The notes under the pieces were generated by a model that had not been told where the DNA came from, did not search any database, and worked only from the letters and a program-made list of their open reading frames with translations. A program made the translations under genes and the position numbers. A stretch of 48,301 nucleotides of DNA from Candidatus Hydrogenedens sp. (GTDB taxonomy: Bacteria; Hydrogenedentota; Hydrogenedentia; Hydrogenedentales; CAITNO01), in contig JAAYJV010000145.1 of NCBI GenBank assembly GCA_012522755.1, positions 1-48,301 on the forward strand. The letters run 5' to 3'. The first letter of the stretch is position 1, and the number at the start of each line of letters is the position of its first letter. Below are positions 41,643-48,301 of the stretch, in pieces.

Positions 41643-42668
41643 TCAGGCTTCAGGGTTGGGCACAAATACGGTGCGGCATTTCTTCAGATAGTTCAATGAA
41701 TGCACCTGCCCCGTCATTTCCAGCTCGTCCTTATAGACAGGGTCATGCCAGCCTTCAATATCGATACAGCCCTGGAAGCCGGCCTGACGCATGATGGAAA
41801 TGACCTCCGTCCAGTTCGTATCGCCGAAGCCGGCCGTGCGATGATGCACAAAAGGACGTGCGCCGCCGATACCATAAGTACGGACGACATCCCATTGCAC
41901 GGTGGCATCTTTTCCGTGAAGATGGAAGACCTTGGGCGCCCATTTCCTCAATTGCGGGATGGGATCAATGAGTTGCACCAACTGATGGCAGGGCTCCCAT
42001 TCCAGACCGATATGATCATAAGGCAGGGCGTCGAAAATCAGTTCCCAGGCCGCGGGGTTATGAGCGATGTTCCAGCCACCCGTCTTCCAGGTGCCGCCCA
42101 TCTCGCAATTTTCAAAAGCGATACGCAGGCCCTTATCCGCCGCACGACTCGCCAGAGGGCCGAAAATCTCTTTAAAACGGGGAATACTCTGGTCAATGGG
42201 CTCATCAATGACACGCCCTGTGAATCCGGCCACAATATCACAGCCGAAAAGATGGGCCTTGTCAATGAGCATCTCCCAGGAACGGATCGTATCTTCGTCC
42301 TGAGGCCGTCCCCCGAGAGGATTGCCATAGACAGCCACGCTGCTGATCACCGCATCGGAGTCGGCCAGCACTTCACGAACCTCTCCGGCCATGCGATCCA
42401 GATCGCTGTCGCCGATGTCCTTCCAGAAAGTGATCTGGAAAGATTCAAAGCCATGATGAAGAATCTCGCGGATATACACGGGCGGGTTCATGTGACTCTG
42501 CACCAGCGTACCGATACGGATGTCATCCTGCTTGCCTCCTGCAGCGGCAAACTGAAGGGCGGCTTCATGATCCGCCGCAGCCTGCTCTCCGGGAAAGAGG
42601 GCGGCTGCACCGGCGGCAAACAAAGCGGATTCTTTCAAAAAGGAACGTCTTGTGCGGGTATCTGACAT
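41643..42668 (-). CDS. Sugar-phosphate isomerase/epimerase (AP endonuclease 2-like TIM barrel), exported
   Basis: A 341-residue protein with a Tat-like signal ('TRRSFLKESALFAAGAAALF' then 'GEQAAA'). Its TIM-barrel motifs 'IAFENCEMGG', 'GLEWEPCHQLV', 'FHLHGKDATVQ' and 'GCIDIEGWHDP' provide the metal-binding Glu, His and Asp residues of the xylose-isomerase-like superfamily. AGGAGA precedes the ATG. Such proteins commonly accompany Gfo/Idh/MocA oxidoreductases, as here where the two converge, and act with them on sugars or inositols. Substrate undetermined. Confidence 0.92.
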   Translation of the reverse strand: MSDTRTRRSFLKESALFAAGAAALFPGEQAAADHEAALQFAAAGGKQDDIRIGTLVQSHMNPPVYIREILHHGFESFQITFWKDIGDSDLDRMAGEVREVLADSDAVISSVAVYGNPLGGRPQDEDTIRSWEMLIDKAHLFGCDIVAGFTGRVIDEPIDQSIPRFKEIFGPLASRAADKGLRIAFENCEMGGTWKTGGWNIAHNPAAWELIFDALPYDHIGLEWEPCHQLVQLIDPIPQLRKWAPKVFHLHGKDATVQWDVVRTYGIGGARPFVHHRTAGFGDTNWTEVISIMRQAGFQGCIDIEGWHDPVYKDELEMTGQVHSLNYLKKCRTVFVPNPEA

Positions 42669-42906
42669 GGCAAATTCTCCTCTATGGCTGGAATAATCAT
42701 CATTCAGCGATTATACGAATGGAAGCGAAGACAAAGCAACAGCGACAATAAAACTCAGTAATCAATATAGCGCTGCACAGCCGCAACCAAATTATCATTT
42801 TTTTTTCAACCACGAAGTATGAAGCGCAGGTCGGCTCACGAAGGAAGAAGAGGGGAAGGGCTGACGTCTTCCCAATGCCCATCTGTACCTCAAGAGAACA
42901 CTCTCG

Positions 42907-42996
42907 CCCGCGTCATTCCTGCGAAAGCAGGAATCTTAAGGCGACATGAGGACTTGAATATACGCAAGATTCCTGCTTTCGCAGGAATGACGCGGG
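42907..42996. repeat. REP-like pair, 31-bp inverted arms
   Basis: CCCGCGTCATTCCTGCGAAA and its continuation to 42937 is repeated in inverse, without mismatch, at 42966-42996. Each arm is itself a hairpin (CCTGCGAAAGCAGG). The 'CGTCATTCC..GGAATC' unit is a widespread REP-like sequence, similar in design to the Neisseria dRS3 repeat. Confidence 0.8.
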
Positions 42997-43185
42997 TGCT
43001 GGCGAGTCTTTGGATAATATTAGAATAAAAAGACTTATGTTGTTTCTTGAGTAAACTTCTTCGAAAAAATAATGAAAATTGAGGGGTAGTATCACAGAGG
43101 GGCACCGAGAAATGAGATGACTTTTTACCACGAAGGCAGGTCAGGCACGAATCACCTATCACCTATCCCCCATCACCTATAATAC

Positions 43186-43240
43186 GCCCCTCCCACATCC
43201 GTCCGATCCGACCGATCCGACAGATCCGTCCGATTCCCCA
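43186..43240 (+). repeat. GATCCG-type tract, copy d
   Basis: CCCCTCCCACATCCGTCCGA followed by GATCCGACC, GATCCGACA and GATCCGTCC units and GATTCCCCAGACAC. It is followed by CTCCAAGTCTCTTAAAT, as in the copy at 11620. Confidence 0.65.
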
Positions 43241-43333
43241 GACACGACTGATCCCTCCAAGTCTCTTAAATCCCCTGAGCCTTACCTCAGTCGTATTTCC
43301 CTAGCCCCTATCACCTATATTCCCCCGCCGTCA

Positions 43334-43402
43334 TACCGGTTTTTTTGCGACCCGGCCCGCCTATCAAAGCATTCAGCCACAACAACGCAAAAAAGACCGG
43401 TA
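43334..43402 (+). repeat. Hairpin module, copy 3 (intact)
   Basis: TACCGGTTTTTTTGCG and CGCAAAAAAGACCGGTA are inverted arms about 16 bp long around a conserved interior containing ACCCGGCCCGCCTATCAAAG. This is the best-preserved of three copies. It may fold as RNA or be a tiny mobile element. Confidence 0.68.
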
Positions 43403-43537
43403 TCCAGATTGGGACACAAGAAAAAACCTGACTCGCCAGTAAGTTCAGGTTGAGTATTTCAGCCCTGTGTGACACCGTAGGCATGTCATAAATTAAATAC
43501 AAGAAGTTGAAGGAAAAAGTATGCCCTTGGTCTTTAA

Positions 43538-43582
43538 TCGGACCGATCGGACGGATCAGACGGATCGGACGGATGTGGGAGG
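43538..43582 (-). repeat. GATCCG-type tract, copy e, inverted
   Basis: ATCGGACCGATCGGACGGAT and further units ending ATGTGGGAGGG are the reverse complement of the tracts at 10155, 11620, 28818 and 43186. Confidence 0.6.
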
Positions 43583-43614
43583 GCTGAAAGTATGTCTTTG
43601 GACTTTAAGCAAAT

Positions 43615-43634
43615 GGGCACGGCATGCCGTGCCC
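43615..43634. repeat. 20-bp perfect palindrome
   Basis: GGGCACGGCATGCCGTGCCC is its own reverse complement and is followed by CTACCTC. A degraded relative (GGGCACGCCATGCCCTGCC) lies at 40130-40150 before the Gfo/Idh gene. Similar hairpins are common intergenic repeats in unrelated bacteria. Confidence 0.6.
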
Positions 43635-43749
43635 CTACCTCATACACTTTGGGCTTAAGTAAAGGACCTGAACACTCCCTCTCTCTTCCTCTTCCCTTGG
43701 TGTTCCTTAGTGTGACTTCGTGGAAAATAAAAATCTCGCCTCCCCCAAC

Positions 43750-43785
43750 AAAAAAAACTGCCTCCCAGTCCAAACCGGGAGGCAG
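43750..43785 (-). terminator. Intrinsic terminator, prepilin 1
   Basis: CTGCCTCCC and GGGAGGCAG form a 9-bp stem followed on the minus strand by eight T residues, 24 bases after the stop codon. Confidence 0.9.
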
Positions 43786-43809
43786 CAAATCAATCAGAAC
43801 AACATACAA

Positions 43810-44805
43810 TTACAGGTCAGAATTCAGCAGAGCAACCAGCACAGCCATGGGCTCATTGACCGGTCCATCTCCATATTGCTCATAACGCATGAAGGCCACA
43901 TGACCATCCATGTAGAGCACATTGGAACCGCCGGGCACGTGGTTGAAATCAGCCGGATTCGTGCTGAGCTGGTCGTACATGATGGACACCGTACTCTGGG
44001 CCTGAGCGCTTGCGGCCGGATTGTTGATGTCCGTAATCAGGAAGCGTTCAATCCCTTCACGGATGCGATAGACCGTATCGCTGGTGCCGCCGCCATTGCC
44101 GAGACCAGCCTCCACCTTCACGTCCTTATCAGCCATGGGTGCCGCTCCGATCGGTGCTGTACAGGGCTTGGCGAGATAGGGCATGATGGCCGGAAGATCA
44201 CCCAGAAGAGCGTCCAGAGCCTTGCCCAACTGTGCGGAAACCAGGGTGGTGCCATCAAGATTGGCAATATTGGGTACCAACCCGACAAGCACTGTATAGA
44301 GGTCCAGACTGTCCAGGGTAATCTGCGGTGAGGTCGAATCAATGAGATCCAGCACCCAACCCAGATAGGCATAGCTGGAGTCTACAGCGCGGGCGCATTT
44401 GCCACCGTGGTTATGGCCATAGCCTATGCAGAATTCATCTCCGCCGTCTTTGGCCTGGTCAATCTTACCGCCCAGATCAGCCGTGGAAGGGCAGAAAATA
44501 ATCATGGGATCCGTGAGATATTCCGGATAAATCTGGAACAGATTCGGACCCGCATCAATGGCGCCACGGGTATCCCCTTCTTTACGCAGGTAACAGCCTA
44601 CTTGAAGACTGGGAAACTTTTCGCCCGGAGATTCGTTGGCATACATTTTGAAGACCAGACCCCACTGTTTCAGATTGTTCTGGCAGGAAGAACGCCGTGC
44701 CGCTTCACGGGCACGGGCGAGGGCCGGCAGCAGGATGGCCGCCAGAATGCCGATGATGGCAATCACCACCAGCAGTTCGATGAGTGTGAAACCTTTTTTT
44801 CTCAT
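43810..44805 (-). CDS. DUF1559-type prepilin, tandem copy 1
   Basis: A 331-residue prepilin with leader 'MRKKG' and the same hydrophobic N-helix and '[32 protein letters not shown]' region as its neighbours. The middle is specific to this copy. The C-terminus has '[28 protein letters not shown]' features, '[19 protein letters not shown]' and '[10 protein letters not shown]'. AAGGAG lies eight bases before the ATG. It has its own promoter (44860-44888) and terminator, so it is monocistronic. The role in a pilus-like fibre or secretion pseudopilus is inferred from the leader only. Confidence 0.93.
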   Translation of the reverse strand: MRKKGFTLIELLVVIAIIGILAAILLPALARAREAARRSSCQNNLKQWGLVFKMYANESPGEKFPSLQVGCYLRKEGDTRGAIDAGPNLFQIYPEYLTDPMIIFCPSTADLGGKIDQAKDGGDEFCIGYGHNHGGKCARAVDSSYAYLGWVLDLIDSTSPQITLDSLDLYTVLVGLVPNIANLDGTTLVSAQLGKALDALLGDLPAIMPYLAKPCTAPIGAAPMADKDVKVEAGLGNGGGTSDTVYRIREGIERFLITDINNPAASAQAQSTVSIMYDQLSTNPADFNHVPGGSNVLYMDGHVAFMRYEQYGDGPVNEPMAVLVALLNSDL

Positions 44806-44859
44806 GAATACATCTCCTTGTCAGTTAGGGATAAAAACAACAAAAGCACCACTATTTCT

Positions 44860-44888
44860 ATTATAGAGCAGTATGCTTCAAATAGCAA
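44860..44888 (-). promoter_or_regulatory. Consensus promoter, prepilin 1
   Basis: On the minus strand TTGCTA and a perfect TATAAT are separated by 17 bases, 55 bases before the start codon. Confidence 0.75.
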
Positions 44889-44927
44889 GACCTTATTACA
44901 AATATTATTTTATTGCAAGGAGGTAAA

Positions 44928-44962
44928 TAAAAAGGCGCCTCCCGGAATTTCCGAGAGGCGCC
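44928..44962 (-). terminator. Intrinsic terminator, prepilin 2
   Basis: GGCGCCTC-type arms form a 12-bp stem with one G-U pair and a five-base loop, followed on the minus strand by TTTTTATTT, 28 bases past the stop codon. Confidence 0.88.
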
Positions 44963-44989
44963 GAGACTGCAATTTTAAACTATGTCAAC

Positions 44990-45979
44990 TTACAGACCAT
45001 TAAGAATGGCAACCAGATATGCCATGGGGCTGTTGACAGGGCCATCGCCTTTTTCTTCGTAGCGCTGGAAGGCAACGTGACCGTCCATGAAGAGGACGTT
45101 GGAGCCGCCGGGCACGTGGTTGAATTTGGCCGGATCCACGGAAATCTGGTCAAACATAACGAAGACCGTGCTCTGGGCCTGGGCACTGGCTGCGGGGTTG
45201 TTGATGTCCGTGATCAGGAAGCGCTCAATACCTTCGCGGATACGATACACTTTGTCACTGTCCGTACCAAAACCCCCGTTACCGGTACCGGCAGCTACCG
45301 TAATGTCCTTATCAGCAGCGGGAACCATGCCTTCGTTACCGGACATCACGAAGGGAAGGGTGGTGCTGTCGCCCAGCATACCGTCGAGGGTCCAGCCGAA
45401 TTGTGCGGACACTTCAGCGTTGGGATCGATGGAGGAGGCGTCGATCAATCCAGCCGTGACGAGGGCGCCGATGTTGGTCAGCTGACCCAGGGTCACTTTG
45501 GGGCTGTCATAATCGACCTGATCAAGCACCCAGCCGATGTAGTTGTAGCTCTCGTCAATCACACGGGCGCATTTACCGCCATGATTGTGCGCGTAACCGA
45601 CGCAGAACTCATCCGTACCATCCTTGGCTTTGTCAATGATTCCGCCCAGATCCGCCGTGGAGGGACAGAAGATGATCATGGGATCACTGATGTACTCAGG
45701 ATAAATCTGGAAGAGATTCGGACCGGCATCGACGGCAAGACGAATGGTTCCATTTCTGTCTTTGTAGTTACCCGCCTGCAGCGAGGGGAATTTTTCTCCC
45801 GGGGATTCGTTGGCATACATCTTGAACACAAGCCCCCACTGCTTCAGATTGTTCTGGCAGGAGGAGCGACGCGCCGCTTCACGGGCACGGGCGAGAGCAG
45901 GCAGCAGAATAGCCGCCAGGATGCCGATGATCGCAATTACCACCAGCAGTTCGATGAGAGTAAATCCTTTTCGTTTCAT
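44990..45979 (-). CDS. DUF1559-type prepilin, tandem copy 2
   Basis: A 329-residue prepilin, leader 'MKRKG'. Its first 70 and last 90 residues are nearly the same as in copies 1 and 3, including '[22 protein letters not shown]', 'HNHGGKCAR' and '[19 protein letters not shown]'. The central 100 residues differ ('[23 protein letters not shown]'). AAGGAG lies nine bases before the ATG. It has its own promoter and terminator. Together the three copies look like variants of one structural subunit. Confidence 0.93.
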   Translation of the reverse strand: MKRKGFTLIELLVVIAIIGILAAILLPALARAREAARRSSCQNNLKQWGLVFKMYANESPGEKFPSLQAGNYKDRNGTIRLAVDAGPNLFQIYPEYISDPMIIFCPSTADLGGIIDKAKDGTDEFCVGYAHNHGGKCARVIDESYNYIGWVLDQVDYDSPKVTLGQLTNIGALVTAGLIDASSIDPNAEVSAQFGWTLDGMLGDSTTLPFVMSGNEGMVPAADKDITVAAGTGNGGFGTDSDKVYRIREGIERFLITDINNPAASAQAQSTVFVMFDQISVDPAKFNHVPGGSNVLFMDGHVAFQRYEEKGDGPVNSPMAYLVAILNGL

Positions 45980-46038
45980 AGTGAATGACTCCTTGTTGGT
46001 TGAATCTATAAATAAAGAAAACGATTACTTGTAAAGAT

Positions 46039-46066
46039 ATTATACCTGAAAATACGGCAATTGCAA
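46039..46066 (-). promoter_or_regulatory. Consensus promoter, prepilin 2
   Basis: TTGCAA and a perfect TATAAT on the minus strand, 16 bases apart, 60 bases before the start codon. Confidence 0.7.
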
Positions 46067-46283
46067 GTGAAATGGTCATAATTATTTTCCGAGGCCGCAA
46101 TACGTCCATTTCACTATAAATACCAGAGGCTTTCAGAGCGGTTGCAGTGATGGTTTCAAGATAGAAAATGGAGGAATGACGGCGGGAGGCAGGGGTCGGG
46201 TCGTGGTGGAGTTTTTGTCCATTCTGTCCACGGCCCCGCGTCATCGTTCATGGTACAGAACAAAGATCTTTTTTCGTTCACAC

Positions 46284-46317
46284 AAAAAAAGCGCCCCCCG
46301 GCAATACCGGGAGGCGC
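46284..46317 (-). terminator. Intrinsic terminator, prepilin 3
   Basis: GCGCCTCCCGG and CCGGGGGGCGC pair over 11 bases (one G-U) around TATTG, followed on the minus strand by seven T residues. Confidence 0.9.
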
Positions 46318-46349
46318 AAAAAATCAACTCAGAAAATGGGGAGGCGCAA

Positions 46350-47342
<993 letters not shown>

Positions 47343-47401
47343 AATACATGACTCCTTGGATTTGGTTAAAGGGTACAACAAAAAATAGCAACAACTCCCA
47401 G

Positions 47402-47430
47402 ATTATAATTACTTTCAAACACAAAAGCAA
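47402..47430 (-). promoter_or_regulatory. Consensus promoter, prepilin 3
   Basis: TTGCTT and a perfect TATAAT on the minus strand, 17 bases apart, 60 bases before the start codon. Confidence 0.75.
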
Positions 47431-47754
47431 ATTTTTTTCTCAATATGAATTCTGCTTTGTCTGGACATATCATTTTTATATAAAAAAAGAGAGCCCCGAA
47501 ATTCATAGGACCGCTTGTTCATAAGATTCCATACCGGAAAACCCTGTTGTTTCGCCCCCTTTTATTGGCTTTTCTGTGCGTGGCATCTGAGAACGTCAAT
47601 ATCTTCATCGGCTGAAAGCGCAGCATGACTGATGAAAAGATATTGACCTGATTGCGGCTTGAGATCTCGGTTTAATCGCGAAGCCTCAAACAGATTAATC
47701 ACGTGGAATACTATCCGGCGGTGGAGGTGCATATTCTGGGAGCACAAAAAGACG

Positions 47755-47849
47755 GGAAAACACATCTTAACCGAAGAGATGACACTGACACGCCCTTCCT
47801 TGGAACCACAGATGAACACTGATAAATTAAAAACCTTGGATCGTGCAGC
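47755..47849 (+). repeat. Upstream module of the dispersed repeat
   Basis: CACATCTTAACCGAAGAGAT, ACACTGACACGCCCTTCCTT and CACAGATGAACACTGATAAA match, inverted, the segment at 261-370. It leads directly into the 204-bp element. Confidence 0.6.
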
Positions 47850-48053
47850 CTGGGAACGCCAATTTCCACATTGGCAGGACACCCGGGAAAAGACCATGAC
47901 TTATGCGTACATTTGACGGGAGAACAAAGACTCAGAGTTTACAAAGGCTTTTATTTTATTCTTGGTTGGCAAAAGACCTGTTACCGCATCACTGCTTACA
48001 AAATGTCAATGTCATAACACGCTGTCGGCCAATGTGGAAATTGGCGTTCCCAG
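47850..48053 (+). repeat. 204-bp element with 27-bp terminal inverted repeats, copy 3
   Basis: Exactly the same length as the inverted copy at 57-260, with conserved ends and interior (GACCATGACTTAT, ATTTGACGGGAGAA, GGCTTTTATTTTATTCTTGG, TACAAAATGTCAATGTCATA). Differences are scattered single bases. Confidence 0.8.
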
Positions 48054-48235
48054 GAATGACTCTCAACGGCTTTCAGGGTTTCCCAAGTCATTATTTGTTC
48101 GTGATTGTCGGAAGACACTTTGCCGAGTCGAGAATCCCACAATATCTTGAAAGTATATTACTTGCACAGTCAGCAATATGAACTTCTTCGAAAAAATAAT
48201 GGAAGATTACGGGTAGTAGCACAGCGCAGCACAGC
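48054..48235 (+). repeat. Downstream module of the dispersed repeat, copy 2
   Basis: Matches 12368-12560 in order and spacing, ending in the CCGCAACCAAATGATC word. The next upstream-type module (48253 onward) then begins, so the units may occur in series. Confidence 0.65.
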
Positions 48236-48301
48236 CGCAACCAAATGATCTTTTTTACCACAGAGACTTTTAGAACCACTGATGGACACTGATAAATTAA
48301 A

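Larger units (their letters stand above)
42669..43809. other. Repeat-rich intergenic region
   Basis: More than 1.1 kb with no supportable gene. It holds the CCGCAACCAAAT word (42780), a 31-bp inverted-repeat pair (42907-42996), the CTTCTTCGAAAAAATAATG word (about 43060), CACCTAT microsatellite-like copies (43151-43180), a GATCCG tract, a hairpin module, an inverted GATCCG tract and a 20-bp palindrome. A prepilin terminator ends the region. Confidence 0.65.
45980..46349. other. Intergenic region between prepilins 2 and 3
   Basis: It carries the promoter of prepilin 2 (46039-46066), the terminator of prepilin 3 (46284-46317) and, between them, a short tract with GGAATGACGGCGGGAGGCAG and TTGTCCATTCTGTCCACGG, words related to the intergenic repeats elsewhere. 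No gene is supported. Confidence 0.6.
47343..48301. other. Repeat-rich intergenic region at the right edge
   Basis: Apart from the prepilin 3 promoter, this 960-base stretch contains no supportable gene. Most of it (47755-48301) is a near-complete copy of the long dispersed repeat: upstream module, 204-bp inverted-repeat element, downstream module and the start of another upstream module cut by the window end. Confidence 0.65.

Noticed and set aside
43186-43240. GATCCG tract considered as a CRISPR array
   Set aside because: Units are 6-9 bases without unique spacers of uniform length and there are no cas genes.

Overview
The window reads as a chromosomal segment of a Gram-negative, free-living heterotroph from the Planctomycetes/Lentisphaerae/Hydrogenedentes part of the tree. 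My best guess is Candidatus Hydrogenedentes, and this is inference. The clues are four DUF1559-type prepilins that share an almost identical N-terminus, a secreted PKD lipoprotein with a long acidic 'EGE' repeat, Tat-exported Gfo/Idh/MocA and TIM-barrel sugar enzymes, TolB, multihaem cytochrome c peroxidases, and intergenic regions crowded with dispersed repeats. I saw no rRNA, tRNA, CRISPR array, transposase or phage gene.

Layout. 1-460: dispersed repeat. 463-5815 (minus): a membrane protein, a radical SAM/SPASM-like protein, a chorismatase-like protein (FkbO/Hyg5/XanB2 type) and a beta-propeller dihaem cytochrome. 6172-10014 (plus): an SDR resembling D-mannonate oxidoreductase, a HAD hydrolase and a FadR-type regulator, probably a hexuronate catabolic cassette, then a nucleotide-sugar epimerase. 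10370-11281 (minus): a response regulator with degenerate receiver and GGDEF motifs. 11282-12755: repeat-rich gap. 12756-15372 (plus): trihaem cytochrome c peroxidase and a LacI regulator. 15418-20552 (minus): MltD-like lytic transglycosylase and glycogen phosphorylase.

20735-21879 (minus) is the most unusual part. Five very small genes lie in tandem, each with its own Shine-Dalgarno site, and all begin M(K/R)H(I/L). They end at a strong intrinsic terminator. Two are clear paralogues rich in basic and aromatic residues; the other three carry one hydrophobic segment and a polar or acidic tail. I recognise no known family, and this is my candidate for an undescribed system.

22009-28543 (minus): a prepilin, TolB, the PKD/EGE lipoprotein and an aldehyde dehydrogenase. 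29009-34404 (plus): rhomboid protease, membrane-anchored J-domain protein and a 1446-residue glycosyltransferase/TPR protein, the last two almost abutting. 34559-41594 (plus): PIG-L deacetylase, an oligopeptide-type ABC transporter (binding protein and two permeases, no ATPase), an SDR and a Gfo/Idh/MocA oxidoreductase. A TIM-barrel isomerase converges on them. 42669-43809: repeat-rich gap. 43810-47342 (minus): three tandem prepilins, each with its own consensus promoter and intrinsic terminator. 47343-48301: further copies of the same dispersed repeats found at the left edge.

The metabolic theme is uptake and oxidation of sugars, uronates and amino sugars, with glycogen turnover. The surface theme is pilin-like fibres, lipoproteins, Tol and peptidoglycan remodelling.
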